A DNA stretch of 64,000 bases, from NCBI RefSeq assembly GCF_006974105.1, contig NZ_CP036282.1:2480001-2544000 (forward strand). Direction: 5' to 3'. The position numbers and the translations under genes were made by a program. The stretch's first letter is position 1, and every line of letters begins with the position of its first letter. This DNA comes from Rhodoferax aquaticus. GTDB taxonomy: Bacteria; Pseudomonadota; Gammaproteobacteria; Burkholderiales; Burkholderiaceae_C. Positions 55,667 to 64,000 of this stretch are shown piece after piece. Under the pieces are notes generated by a model that ran no database searches, was not told the origin of the DNA, and worked only from the letters and a program-made list of their open reading frames with translations.

Positions 55667-56449
55667 ATGACTAACTCACTCAGCGCATTCGCAAGCGACC
55701 TGGCCACAGGCAAGGTGCGCATCGTAGACCTCACCCAAACCCTGTCCAGCGACTTCCCTGCCCTGGTGCTGCCCCCGCAGTTTGGGCAGGTGTGGGCCTT
55801 CAAGATGGAGACCATCTCCCACTACGACGAGGCAGGCCCGGGCTGGTACTGGAACAACTTCTCCTGCGGTGAACACACAGGCACGCACTTTGATGCGCCT
55901 GTGCACTGGATCTCGGGCAAGGACCACGCCAACAACACGGTGGACACCATTGACTGCAGCAACTTCATCACCCCGGTGGTGGTGGTAGACGCCAGCGCTG
56001 AAGTGGCTGCCAACGCCGACTGGTTGCTCACGGTGGAGTTCTTGCAGGCTTGGGAAGCCAAGCACGGCCAGATTCCAGCAGGCGCATGGTTGGCATTTCG
56101 CACCGACTGGTCCAAGCGCATCAACGACCCCGCCGCTTTTGTGAACATGAAAGAAGACGGCGCCCACACCCCCGGACCCACCCAAGCTGCTGTCGAATGG
56201 CTGATTAACGAGCGCAGGGTGCATGGGTTTGCCGTGGAAACCATCAACACCGACGCCGGCCAGTCCTACGCCTGGCCCGTGGCCTACCCCTGCCACACAC
56301 TGATGCATGGCGCCAACAAGTTTGGCCTGCAGTGCCTCAAAAACCTCGACCAGCTGCCGCCCACCGGCGCCGTGATCGTGGCCGCACCTTTGAAGATCAA
56401 AGGCGGCTCTGGCAGCCCCCTGCGTGTGATGGCCTTGGTACCCGCCTGA
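55667..56449 (+). CDS. Metal-dependent cyclase-family hydrolase (isatin hydrolase/kynurenine formamidase-like)
   Basis: A 260-residue member of the cyclase family, which includes kynurenine formamidase and isatin hydrolase. The metal motif HxGTHxDxPxH is present as EHTGTHFDAPVHW (about residues 65-77). A downstream DAGQSYAWPVAYPCHTLMH holds the Gln-Ser pair that I recall as a metal ligand and gating serine in isatin hydrolase; that match comes from memory. It would open a ring or cut an amide using Mn or Zn. A strong AAGGAGA site precedes the ATG. It lies between flavoprotein copy 2 and a peptide-type importer. Confidence 0.88.
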   Translation: MTNSLSAFASDLATGKVRIVDLTQTLSSDFPALVLPPQFGQVWAFKMETISHYDEAGPGWYWNNFSCGEHTGTHFDAPVHWISGKDHANNTVDTIDCSNFITPVVVVDASAEVAANADWLLTVEFLQAWEAKHGQIPAGAWLAFRTDWSKRINDPAAFVNMKEDGAHTPGPTQAAVEWLINERRVHGFAVETINTDAGQSYAWPVAYPCHTLMHGANKFGLQCLKNLDQLPPTGAVIVAAPLKIKGGSGSPLRVMALVPA

Positions 56450-56508
56450 GCCACACCAAAAAGAGACCTCAAAGCCAAACACACAACCCAACAACACGAG
56501 GAGACAAC

Positions 56509-58062
56509 ATGCCATTTACTGACACCCCCGAATTCACTGCCCAGCGCCGTAACTTTTTGCGCCAGTCTGGCGCGCTCATGGCGGCCTTTGGCGCAGCTGG
56601 CCCGCTGCAAGTGCTGGCACAAAGCGGCAGCACGCTCACCATTGCCTACAACGTAGACCTGCCCTCTTGGGACCCGACCGTGGGCCCCTCAGCCGTGAAC
56701 CCCACTATCCAAGCGCTCTACAAGTCGGTGCTGTCGCAGTTCATTGACCAAAACACCGACCTGAGCCTCAAGCCCGACGTGCTCACCCAATGGGGCTGGA
56801 ACGCAGACCGCAGCAAGATCAGCATGACCGTGCGCAAAGGTGCCAAGTGGCACGACGGCAGCGCCCTCACCGCGGAAGACGTGGCCTGGTCCCTGCGCCG
56901 CGCAGCCGACCCCGCCACGGGCAACCCCATTCAGTTTGTGTGGGGCAAGATCACCAACATCAAAGCTGAGGGCGACAAGGTCACGGCAGACGTTAAAGAG
57001 TTTGAACCCACCCTCTTTAAGTGGATGGCCTTCTTGACCGGCTACGTCATGCCCAAGGCCTACTACGAAAAGGTGGGCAAAGAAGGCTTTGAGAAAAAGC
57101 CCGTGGGCAGCGGCCCCTACTTGGTGGAGGAGTTTGTCTCTGGCTCCCACATGAAGCTCAAGGCTTTCCGTGACTACTTTGGCCCCAAGCCCGTGTTTGA
57201 GAGTGTGATCATCAAGTTCGTGACCGACCCATCCGCCCGCGTGGCTGAGATTGAGTCTGGCCGCTCCGACATGACCATGGAAATCCCGCTGGAAGAGTTT
57301 GACCGCCTCAAGAGCAAAGGCTTGGGCGGCACCAATGCACCCGTTAGCGACATTGGCATGATCTTCTTGACCAATGTGGAGCCCATGCTCAACGCCAATG
57401 TGCGCAAGGCCTTGGCCATGTCGATCAACAAGAAGGCGCTGACCGACAAGCTCATGCGGGGCGCGGCCTTGCCCATTGACACCCTGCAGGCCAACACCTA
57501 CGAAGCGTTTGACCCGTCCACCAAAGTGCCTTACGACATGGCCAAGGCCAAGGCTTTGATGGAAGAAGCGGGCTACTCCAAAGACAAGCCCCTGAAGTTC
57601 AAGGTGCAAACCACACGCGGCTTCAAACCCAAAGACTTTGAAGTGATGCAAGCCGTGGTGGGCATGTGGAAGACCATTGGCGTAGAAGCCGAGCTAGAGG
57701 TGTACGAGGTGGCCAAGCACTACGAGTTGCGCTCCCAGCACAAGCTGGCACCGGCAGCGTTTTACAACTGGGGCAATGCCATTGGCGACCCATCCACCTC
57801 CACCGGCTTTGCCATGTTCAGCATGTCGCCCCACTCCGCGTGGAAGACCAAAGACGTGGACGATCTCATTGGTCCGCTGTGGGGCGAAAAGGATGAGGCC
57901 AAGCGCATTGCTGGCTACAAAAAAGCCGACAAATACATTGCCGACAACGCCTACGTGATACCGCTGTTTCAGTACAAGCAAACCGTGATGTTCCGCAAGG
58001 GCATCAAGGCAGCACCGCACGGCGCTGGCTTTGTACAGCCGCAGTCCGTTACCCGCGCCTAA
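56509..58062 (+). CDS. Peptide-type ABC importer, binding protein (Tat signal)
   Basis: A DppA/OppA-like (SBP_bac_5) binding protein of 517 residues. The N-terminus has a twin-arginine export motif (AQRRNFLRQSGALMAAFGAA) rather than a plain Sec signal. Mature motifs include LTIAYNVDLPSWDPTVGPSA, WHDGSALTAEDVAWSLRRAA and NVRKALAMSINKKALTDKLM. The ATG at 56509 follows GAGGAGACAAC. The ligand could be a di- or oligopeptide, but this family also carries many other compounds. It is followed by a 9-bp stem-loop and the two permeases. Confidence 0.92.
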   Translation: MPFTDTPEFTAQRRNFLRQSGALMAAFGAAGPLQVLAQSGSTLTIAYNVDLPSWDPTVGPSAVNPTIQALYKSVLSQFIDQNTDLSLKPDVLTQWGWNADRSKISMTVRKGAKWHDGSALTAEDVAWSLRRAADPATGNPIQFVWGKITNIKAEGDKVTADVKEFEPTLFKWMAFLTGYVMPKAYYEKVGKEGFEKKPVGSGPYLVEEFVSGSHMKLKAFRDYFGPKPVFESVIIKFVTDPSARVAEIESGRSDMTMEIPLEEFDRLKSKGLGGTNAPVSDIGMIFLTNVEPMLNANVRKALAMSINKKALTDKLMRGAALPIDTLQANTYEAFDPSTKVPYDMAKAKALMEEAGYSKDKPLKFKVQTTRGFKPKDFEVMQAVVGMWKTIGVEAELEVYEVAKHYELRSQHKLAPAAFYNWGNAIGDPSTSTGFAMFSMSPHSAWKTKDVDDLIGPLWGEKDEAKRIAGYKKADKYIADNAYVIPLFQYKQTVMFRKGIKAAPHGAGFVQPQSVTRA

Positions 58063-58093
58063 AGCCGCGCTCACCCACTAGCTAAGCCCAACA

Positions 58094-58117
58094 CTGTGCG
58101 CCTTTAAGGGCGCACAG
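58094..58117 (+). promoter_or_regulatory. Stem-loop between binding-protein and permease genes
   Basis: A perfect 9-bp stem CTGTGCGCC-TTTAAG-GGCGCACAG sits in the 64-base gap, 9 bases before the permease ATG at 58127. No T-run follows, so it is not a classical terminator. It is well placed to stabilise the binding-protein mRNA against 3' decay and to mask the permease ribosome site. Confidence 0.55.
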
Positions 58118-58126
58118 CGAGCCTTT

Positions 58127-59140
58127 ATGAGCCCACAACTTCTGTTTAAGCGTCTGCTGCTGGCCCTACCCACCTTGTTTGGGGTGGGCTTGGTGGTGTT
58201 CATCCTCATGCGGGTGGTGCCTGGCGACCCCATCGCCATGATGATTCCTCCCGGAGCCAGTCCGCAAGACATTGCCACGCTGCGCGCCCACTATGGGCTA
58301 GACCACAGCATTGCAGTGCAGTTTGGCATTTGGGTCAAAGAGGTGTTGCACGGTAACTTTGGCACCTCCATCACCTTTCGCCAAGACGTGCTGGGCTTGA
58401 TTGGCGAGCGCCTGCCCGCCACGCTAGAGCTGGGCATTGTGGCCATGCTGCTGGCCTGTGTGCTGGGCGGCGTGGTGGGCGTTTTGTCGTCGGCCTGGCA
58501 CGGCGGCGCACTGGCGGGCCTGCTAGACGGCGGTGCGGCCTTGGTGCAATCCATCCCCGACTTTCTGTGGGGCCTGGTGTTCATCTTGGTGTTTGGCGTG
58601 CTGCTGCCTTGGCTGCCCGTGTCGGGGCGGCTAGACCCTGCGCTGAGCCAAGACGCTGGCACCGGCTTCATCTTGCTCAGCAATGTAGCGCGTGGCCGCT
58701 GGGACATTGTGGGCTCGCTCCTGAGCCACATGGTGGCACCCGCCTTGGCGCTGGGCTTGCCAGTAAGCGCCATGCTGGCCCGCGTACTCAAGGCCTCTAT
58801 GCAAGAAGCCCTGGGCAGCGACTATGTGATGCTGGCCCGGCTCAAGGGCCTGTCTGGCACCCGCGTGCTGCTGCGGGAAGCCTTGCCCAACGCCATCACG
58901 CCCACGCTATCTTTGTCTGCCGTGCAGTTTGCGTTTTTGCTGGGTGGCACGGTCTTAATAGAACGCCTGTTTAGTTACCCCGGCATTGGCAGCTTGGCGA
59001 TCACCGCCGTCATTGGGCGCGACTTGCCGCTCATCCAAGCGGTGGTGCTGACCTTTGCGGTTCTCTTCATCAGCATCAATTTGGCGGTGGACACCCTGGT
59101 GGTGGCCTTGAACCCCCGCCTGCGTGGGAGCAAAGCATGA
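58127..59140 (+). CDS. Peptide-type ABC importer, permease 1
   Basis: A DppB-like permease of 337 residues. First helix LLLALPTLFGVGLVVFILMR, then the family signature VVPGDPIAMMIPPGASPQDI and LRAHYGLDHSIAVQFGIWVK, and the EAA loop LKGLSGTRVLLREALPNAIT. Six helices are expected. The end overlaps permease 2 (ATGA, 59137-59140). No strong ribosome site precedes the ATG, in line with low permease synthesis compared with the binding protein. Confidence 0.94.
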   Translation: MSPQLLFKRLLLALPTLFGVGLVVFILMRVVPGDPIAMMIPPGASPQDIATLRAHYGLDHSIAVQFGIWVKEVLHGNFGTSITFRQDVLGLIGERLPATLELGIVAMLLACVLGGVVGVLSSAWHGGALAGLLDGGAALVQSIPDFLWGLVFILVFGVLLPWLPVSGRLDPALSQDAGTGFILLSNVARGRWDIVGSLLSHMVAPALALGLPVSAMLARVLKASMQEALGSDYVMLARLKGLSGTRVLLREALPNAITPTLSLSAVQFAFLLGGTVLIERLFSYPGIGSLAITAVIGRDLPLIQAVVLTFAVLFISINLAVDTLVVALNPRLRGSKA

Positions 59141-60018
59141 GCGCACGCCTGCACATTCCCCTGCGCCAGCGCCTGCTGCGCAACCCCCGCGTGGTGCTAG
59201 GTGGGTTGATTTGCGCCTTCTTGGTGTTGGTGTCCCTCTTGGCCCCGTGGATTGCGCCGCTAGACCCGCAAGAGCAAGACCTCATTGCAAGCTTTGAGCC
59301 GCCAGCGCTCATGAATACTGCGCAGCCTGCTATCGAAGGTGAAGCAACACACTGGCTAGGCACGGACAACTTGGGCCGCGACGTGCTCTCGCGCTTGGTC
59401 TACGGCGCGCGCATTGCCTTGTGGGTGGCACTGGTCTCTGCCGTGCTGAGCTGCGCCATTGGCTCCACGCTGGGTGCGCTGGCGGGCTACTTTGGTGGCA
59501 AGTGCGATGCGCTGATCTCCCGCATGGTGGATGTGTGGATGTCGTTTCCCCCCGTGCTGCTGGCGGTGGTGCTGGTGTCGGTGATAGGCACCGGGCTGTG
59601 GTCGGTGATTGCAGCCATTGTGATTGTGGACTGGACACGCTTTTGCCGCGTGGTGCGGGCAGAGACCCAAGCCCAAAAGGCGCTGGACTATGTCACCTCC
59701 GCCCGCATGCTGGGCCTGTCACCTTGGCGCATTGTGTGGACCGAGATTCGACCTAACGTGGTGCCGCTGCTCATCACCCTGTTCACGCTGGAGATGGGGG
59801 TGGCCATCGTGGTCGAGGCCATTCTGAGTTTTGTGGGCCTGTCGCTCGCCTCGGGCGAGGCCACCTGGGGCGGCATGATTGGTGAAGGCCGCCTGTACGT
59901 GAACCAAGCGCCATGGCTCATGGTGCTTCCTATGCTGTGCATGATGCTTGCTGTCTTGGGCCTCAACGCCCTGGGCGACGGCCTGCGCCGCGAACTCGAC
60001 CCGGTGGTGCAGCGATGA
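59137..60018 (+). CDS. Peptide-type ABC importer, permease 2
   Basis: A DppC-like permease of 293 residues. It has the N-terminal cytoplasmic RQRLLRNPRVVLGGLICAFL with the first helix, HWLGTDNLGRDVLSRLVYGA and the EAA loop ARMLGLSPWRIVWTEIRPNV. It is coupled by ATGA overlaps to permease 1 upstream and to the first ATPase downstream. Confidence 0.94.
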   Translation: MSARLHIPLRQRLLRNPRVVLGGLICAFLVLVSLLAPWIAPLDPQEQDLIASFEPPALMNTAQPAIEGEATHWLGTDNLGRDVLSRLVYGARIALWVALVSAVLSCAIGSTLGALAGYFGGKCDALISRMVDVWMSFPPVLLAVVLVSVIGTGLWSVIAAIVIVDWTRFCRVVRAETQAQKALDYVTSARMLGLSPWRIVWTEIRPNVVPLLITLFTLEMGVAIVVEAILSFVGLSLASGEATWGGMIGEGRLYVNQAPWLMVLPMLCMMLAVLGLNALGDGLRRELDPVVQR

Positions 60019-60935
60019 ACGCGTCAATTCCCAAACCACAAGCGCAGGCTGCTGCCAAGCTGGCCCTGCGGATTGAAGACCTGCATGTCGAAATCCGCCG
60101 CGCGGGGCACATCACTCCGCTGCTGCGTGGCGTGAACTTGAGCGTGCAGCCGGGCCGCATCCACGCTCTGGTGGGCGAATCAGGCGGCGGCAAGTCTATG
60201 GTCACCAAAGCGGCCACCGGCTTGTTGCCCGCCGCTGCCGTGATCAGCCGGGGGCGCATCGTGTTGGACGGTCAAGACGTCACCCAGTGGCGTGAGTCGC
60301 AATGGCGCACGGTGCGCGGCAACAGCGTCAGCATGGTTTTGCAAGACCCGCTCACGGCGCTGAACCCCGTGCGCCGCATTGGCGCCCAGATTGCCGATGT
60401 ACTCACCCCCAAGCAAGGCTTGCGCGGCCAAGCGCTGGTGCAAGCCAGCATTGCGCTGCTAGAGCAAGTGCAGGTGCGCGACCCGCAGGGGGTGCTACAG
60501 CAATACCCCCACCAGCTCTCAGGCGGCATGCGCCAGCGCGTGGTCATCGCCATGGCCTGGGCCTGCAAGCCACGGCTCATCATCTGCGACGAGCCCACCA
60601 CCGCGCTGGATGTGACGGTGCAAAAGCAAGTGCTGCGCCTGATTCGCCAGCTGGCGGGCGAAGGCCAAGGCATTCTGCTGGTCACGCACGACCTGGGCGT
60701 GGTAGCCAAGCTCTGCGACAGCATGTCAGTCATCCACAGCGGGCGCATCTTGGAAGCGGGCACCGTGGCCGATGTATTTGCCCGCCCCCAGCACGCCTAC
60801 ACCCAGGCGCTGATGGCGGCCACCCCCCGGTTTGACCGGCCCAGCCACACCCTGCGCCCGGTGGATGATGCGCTCATTGAGCGCCTGAGCACCGAGGCCC
60901 ATGCCTACGACCAACAACAAGGAGCCTTGGCATGA
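60015..60935 (+). CDS. Peptide-type ABC importer, ATPase 1 (DppD-like)
   Basis: An ATPase of 306 residues. Walker A GESGGGKSMVTKAATGLL (about residue 55), signature LSGGMRQRVVIAMAWACK, Walker B LIICDEPTTALDVTVQ and H-loop LLVTHDLGVVAKLCD. The C-terminal oligopeptide extension (HAYTQALMAATP) is present but lacks an obvious CxxxC cluster motif. The start ATG overlaps the permease stop by ATGA, and its end overlaps ATPase 2 the same way. Confidence 0.94.
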   Translation: MNASIPKPQAQAAAKLALRIEDLHVEIRRAGHITPLLRGVNLSVQPGRIHALVGESGGGKSMVTKAATGLLPAAAVISRGRIVLDGQDVTQWRESQWRTVRGNSVSMVLQDPLTALNPVRRIGAQIADVLTPKQGLRGQALVQASIALLEQVQVRDPQGVLQQYPHQLSGGMRQRVVIAMAWACKPRLIICDEPTTALDVTVQKQVLRLIRQLAGEGQGILLVTHDLGVVAKLCDSMSVIHSGRILEAGTVADVFARPQHAYTQALMAATPRFDRPSHTLRPVDDALIERLSTEAHAYDQQQGALA

Positions 60936-61783
60936 GCGCGCCACTGCTGCAAGTGCAGTCCCTGGGGCTGTCACTGCCCGACCTGCCCAACAAACCGTTT
61001 TGGGGCGAAGCCCCTGCCAAACGCATCTTGCACAACGTGAGCTTTACGCTGCAAGCGGCGGGCACGCTCGGTGTCATCGGTGAATCTGGCAGCGGCAAAT
61101 CCACCCTGGCCCGCGCCCTCACCCTGCTCATGCCGCCCCAAACCGGCAAAGTGCTGTTTGCGGGCAAGTCGGTCATGGACCTGAGCCCTGCCGAGCTGGT
61201 GCACTACCGCACCCAAATGCAGCTGGTGTTTCAAGACCCTATGTCATCGCTCAACCCCCGGCGCACAGTGCAAGCCATCGTGACGCAACCACTCTACGCA
61301 CTGGGCCACATCAAAAACAGCCAGGCAGAAGCGACCGAAGCCAAGCGCTTGCTAGACCGTGTGGGCCTGAGCAGCCAATTTGCTAGCCGCTACCCGCATG
61401 AGCTATCGGGTGGGCAGCGCCAACGCGTGGGCATTGCACGTGCACTGGCGCTCCAACCCAAGGCCTTGATTGCGGACGAAGTGACCTCGGGGCTCGACGT
61501 GTCGGCCCAAGCCCGCATCGTGGCGCTCTTGGACGAATTGCGCCGCGAGCAAGGCTTGGCGCTCATCTTCATCAGCCACGACCTCTCGCTGGTGCGTAGC
61601 CTGTGCGACAGCGTGCTCATCTTGCGCCAAGGCGAAGTGATGGAACAGGGCGAGAGCGCTCGCATCTTTGCAGCGCCCGCCCACCCCTACACCCAGGAAT
61701 TGCTAGACGCCATTCCCCTGCCGGACCCAGACCCCGCATGGCTGAATGCAAAGCCAAATCGGGCTCCAGCGCCCGTGGAATAA
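60932..61783 (+). CDS. Peptide-type ABC importer, ATPase 2 (DppF-like)
   Basis: An ATPase of 283 residues. Walker A GESGSGKSTLARALTLLM, signature [18 protein letters not shown], Walker B ALIADEVTSGLDVSAQ, H-loop FISHDLSLVRSLCDSV, and the oligopeptide-type end HPYTQELLDAIPLPDP. Walker B has Val where Pro is usual (DEV for DEP), seen in some members. It completes the five-gene importer. Confidence 0.94.
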   Translation: MSAPLLQVQSLGLSLPDLPNKPFWGEAPAKRILHNVSFTLQAAGTLGVIGESGSGKSTLARALTLLMPPQTGKVLFAGKSVMDLSPAELVHYRTQMQLVFQDPMSSLNPRRTVQAIVTQPLYALGHIKNSQAEATEAKRLLDRVGLSSQFASRYPHELSGGQRQRVGIARALALQPKALIADEVTSGLDVSAQARIVALLDELRREQGLALIFISHDLSLVRSLCDSVLILRQGEVMEQGESARIFAAPAHPYTQELLDAIPLPDPDPAWLNAKPNRAPAPVE

Positions 61784-61829
61784 GCGTAAGCAGCTATCAA
61801 ATTTATATTGACTACGGAGGATAAGCCCC

Positions 61830-64000
61830 ATGGCTGAACGATCATTTGCGGCTGAGGTGCAGCAGCTTCGCGCCGAGCCAGGCACGGTTTTCAGGGGCGA
61901 AGGCATCCTGGCCGTGACCAAAGCCCTGCTGGAGTCTGGTGTGGGCTATGTGGCGGGCTACCAAGGCTCGCCCATCTCCCACCTGATGGATGTGCTCTCA
62001 GACGCACAACCTATTTTGAAAGAGCTGGGCGTGCACTTTGAGCCCAGCGCCAGCGAGGCCACCGCCGCGGCCACCTTGTCAGCCTCGGTGATGTACCCCA
62101 TTCGCGGCGCGGTGACCTGGAAGTCCACCGTGGGCACCAACGTGGCGTCTGACGCACTCTCCAACCTAGCGTCTGGCGGCGTAACCGGTGGCGCGCTCAT
62201 CATCATTGGCGAGGACTACGGCGAAGGCTCGTCCATCATGCAAGAGCGCAGCCACGCCTTTGCCATGAAGTCACAAATGTGGCTCTTAGACCCGCGCCCC
62301 AACCTCACGTCGATTACCCAAGCGGTGCACACCGGCTTTGCCTTGTCAGAAGCCAGCCGCACCCCGGTGATGCTGCAAATGCGCGTGCGCTCTTGCCATG
62401 TACATGGCAGCTTTGTCACCCAAGAAAACAAGCGCCCCGCCTTCACGCTGAAAGAGGCGCTAGAAAGCCCGGTGCGCGACACCAGCCGCATCGTGCTGCC
62501 GCCTGCGGCCTACTTGCACGAGCACGAGAAAATTTTGGACCGTTGGCCCGCCGCCGTGCGCTACATCGAAGAGCACCAGCTCAACGAGTTCTTTGACGGC
62601 GACATTGACGACCTGGGCATCATCATGCTGGGCGGCATGTACAACAACACCTTGCGCGCCCTCATGGCGCATGGTATGGCCGACCTGTTTGGCAACTCGC
62701 GCCTGCCGCTGTATGTGATGAACGTGGCCTACCCTGTGATCGAGTCTGAAGTGCTGCGCTTTTGCGAGGGCAAAAAGGCGGTGCTGGTGATTGAAGAAGG
62801 CCAGCCCGAGTACCACGAGCAAACCCTGCACACCATCGTAGGCCGCGCCGGGGTACGCACCACCATCCATGGCAAAGACATGCTGACCATGGCGGGTGAA
62901 TACACCGTGACCGAGCTGAAAAAAGGCCTGGCCGCATTTTTGGACCGCTACCGCCCCAGTGCTTTGGCACAAGCAAAGCCCTTGGCCTGGGTGCGCAAGC
63001 CCGAGTCTGCATCGGCAGTGCCCGCAGCCGCCCCGGTAGCAAAAGCCCCCAGCACGCAAATCGCAGTCACGTCACCCCAAGCTGCTGTGGCAGCCGCAGC
63101 GCCCTTGCGCTTGGCCGCGCCAGAGCTCAACGGCATCGTGCCGCCACGCCCACCGGGCTTTTGTGTGGGCTGCCCAGAGCGCCCTATTTTCTCGGCCATG
63201 ACTTTGGTGCAAGAGCAGCTGGGCCAGCACCATATTGCGGGTGACATTGGTTGCCATTTGTTTGCGGCCATGCCACCGTTTCACATTGGCGCATCCACCA
63301 TGGGCTACGGCTTGGGCGCGTCCAGCGCAGCCGCTTTGAATGTAGACGCCAGCAAGCGCTCCATTGCCATCATGGGTGACGGCGGCTTTTGGCACAACGG
63401 CCTGACCAGCGGCATAGGCAACGCCGTCTTCAACAAGGCCGATGGCGTCATCGTTATTGTGGACAACAACTATTCGGCCGCCACCGGCGGGCAAGACATT
63501 TTGTCCTCCCGCGCCGACAACACGCACCGCAGCACTTACCACGCCATTGAAACCGCCGTGCGCGGCGTGGGCGTGGAATGGGTGCGCACTGTGCGCCACA
63601 CCTACGATGTGACCACCATGCGCAACACGCTCAACGAGGCGCTCACCACCAACTACAAAGGCCCCAAAGTCGTCATCGCGCAAAGCGAGTGCAGCTTGAA
63701 CAAGCAGCGCCGCGTGAAGCCCCAAATTGCCGCCGCCGTGAAGCGCGGTGAGCGTGTAGTGAAAGAAAAGTTCGGCGTAGACGCCGCCGTGTGCAGTGGC
63801 GACCACGCCTGCATACGCCTCTCCGGCTGCCCCTCCCTCACGCTTAAAAACAGCGGCGACCCATTGAAGCCCGACCCAGTGGCCCATGTGGACGACGGCT
63901 GCGTGGCCTGCGGCCACTGCGGTGAGGTGGCTGACGCCGCCGTGCTGTGCCCCTCGTTCTACCGTACCGAGTGGGTGCGCAACCCCAGTCGCTGGGAGCG
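61830..64000 (+). CDS. Indolepyruvate:ferredoxin oxidoreductase, N-terminal 723 codons
   Basis: A thiamine-diphosphate enzyme that oxidatively decarboxylates aryl-pyruvates to aryl-acetyl-CoA with ferredoxin. The frame runs off the window. In order: pyrimidine-type domain (FRGEGILAVTKALLESGVGY, GYQGSPISHLMDVL), a domain with MLGGMYNNTLRALMAHGM, an Ala/Pro-rich linker (about residues 390-430), a ThDP domain (GFCVGCPERPIFSAMT, GDIGCHLFAAMPPF, IMGDGGFWHNGLTSGIGNAV with VDNNYSAATGG), and the start of a ferredoxin-like part (CVACGHCGEVADAAVLC). ACGGAGG lies nine bases before the ATG. It is 46 bases from ATPase 2, so it likely shares the importer's transcript. Confidence 0.9.
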   Translation, partial: MAERSFAAEVQQLRAEPGTVFRGEGILAVTKALLESGVGYVAGYQGSPISHLMDVLSDAQPILKELGVHFEPSASEATAAATLSASVMYPIRGAVTWKSTVGTNVASDALSNLASGGVTGGALIIIGEDYGEGSSIMQERSHAFAMKSQMWLLDPRPNLTSITQAVHTGFALSEASRTPVMLQMRVRSCHVHGSFVTQENKRPAFTLKEALESPVRDTSRIVLPPAAYLHEHEKILDRWPAAVRYIEEHQLNEFFDGDIDDLGIIMLGGMYNNTLRALMAHGMADLFGNSRLPLYVMNVAYPVIESEVLRFCEGKKAVLVIEEGQPEYHEQTLHTIVGRAGVRTTIHGKDMLTMAGEYTVTELKKGLAAFLDRYRPSALAQAKPLAWVRKPESASAVPAAAPVAKAPSTQIAVTSPQAAVAAAAPLRLAAPELNGIVPPRPPGFCVGCPERPIFSAMTLVQEQLGQHHIAGDIGCHLFAAMPPFHIGASTMGYGLGASSAAALNVDASKRSIAIMGDGGFWHNGLTSGIGNAVFNKADGVIVIVDNNYSAATGGQDILSSRADNTHRSTYHAIETAVRGVGVEWVRTVRHTYDVTTMRNTLNEALTTNYKGPKVVIAQSECSLNKQRRVKPQIAAAVKRGERVVKEKFGVDAAVCSGDHACIRLSGCPSLTLKNSGDPLKPDPVAHVDDGCVACGHCGEVADAAVLCPSFYRTEWVRNPSRWE

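Noticed and set aside
56689..57651. Open frame of 320 codons on the minus strand opposite the peptide-binding protein
   Set aside because: Antisense to a gene with a Tat signal and family motifs; no motif of its own.

Overview
The window reads as a chromosomal segment of a betaproteobacterium of the Comamonadaceae, most like Rhodoferax or Curvibacter. Three things point there. The gene order ispG-yfgM-bamB-der-hfq-hflX and the genes rlmN-ndk-rluB-scpB-rluD/bamD are laid out as in Burkholderiales. The 2-oxoglutarate dehydrogenase cluster sits in the order sucA-sucB-lpdA. Several intergenic stretches carry dispersed repeats that look familiar from this family. No tRNA, rRNA, CRISPR array, insertion sequence or phage gene was seen. 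By eye, base composition is moderate in the first 17 kb, becomes GC-rich from about 18 kb, and dips at about 51.6-52.7 kb.

Layout. 1-17.8 kb: housekeeping genes, mostly on the minus strand. They cover translation and RNA (hflX, hfq, der, rlmN, rluB, rluD), the outer membrane and cell shape (bamB, bamD, rodZ-like, pilF-like), isoprenoid synthesis (ispG), chromosome segregation (scpB), a DinG helicase, a PP2C phosphatase and zapE. Many stop/start codons overlap, so long polycistronic units are likely. The hisS gene that normally sits between ispG and yfgM is absent. 17.9-25.8 kb: the 2-oxoglutarate dehydrogenase complex, then a propionyl/acetyl-CoA synthetase. 25.9-31.8 kb: single genes (isochorismatase-like hydrolase, NlpC/P60 peptidase, P-type cation ATPase, a DUF6172-like protein, a DEAD-box helicase). 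31.8-35.1 kb: a periplasmic binding protein followed by an orphan PAS histidine kinase. 35.2-41.8 kb: a LysR regulator divergent from a putrescine/spermidine-type ABC importer and an aldehyde dehydrogenase, probably uptake and oxidation of a polyamine-derived compound.

41.9-49.6 kb is a signalling region. A chemotaxis receptor with an extra C-terminal Cache-like domain lies next to a compact four-gene unit: BLUF blue-light receptor, single-domain response regulator, REC-EAL c-di-GMP phosphodiesterase, and a 1317-residue CHASE-PAS-PAS-PAS hybrid kinase with REC and HPt domains. The genes overlap or nearly touch, suggesting one pathway that joins light, a periplasmic signal and c-di-GMP turnover. 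Two of the kinase PAS domains are a recent 384-bp tandem duplication.

49.8-64 kb looks like a catabolic cluster of unknown substrate. Two paralogous FAD oxidoreductases bracket a small low-GC gene and an AraC regulator. They are followed by a metal-dependent cyclase/isatin-hydrolase-like enzyme, a complete five-gene peptide-type ABC importer and the first 723 codons of an indolepyruvate:ferredoxin oxidoreductase. The combination suggests import and breakdown of an aromatic (possibly indolic) amino-acid-like compound; that is inference. Direct repeats 32 bp apart in front of the AraC gene are candidate operators.
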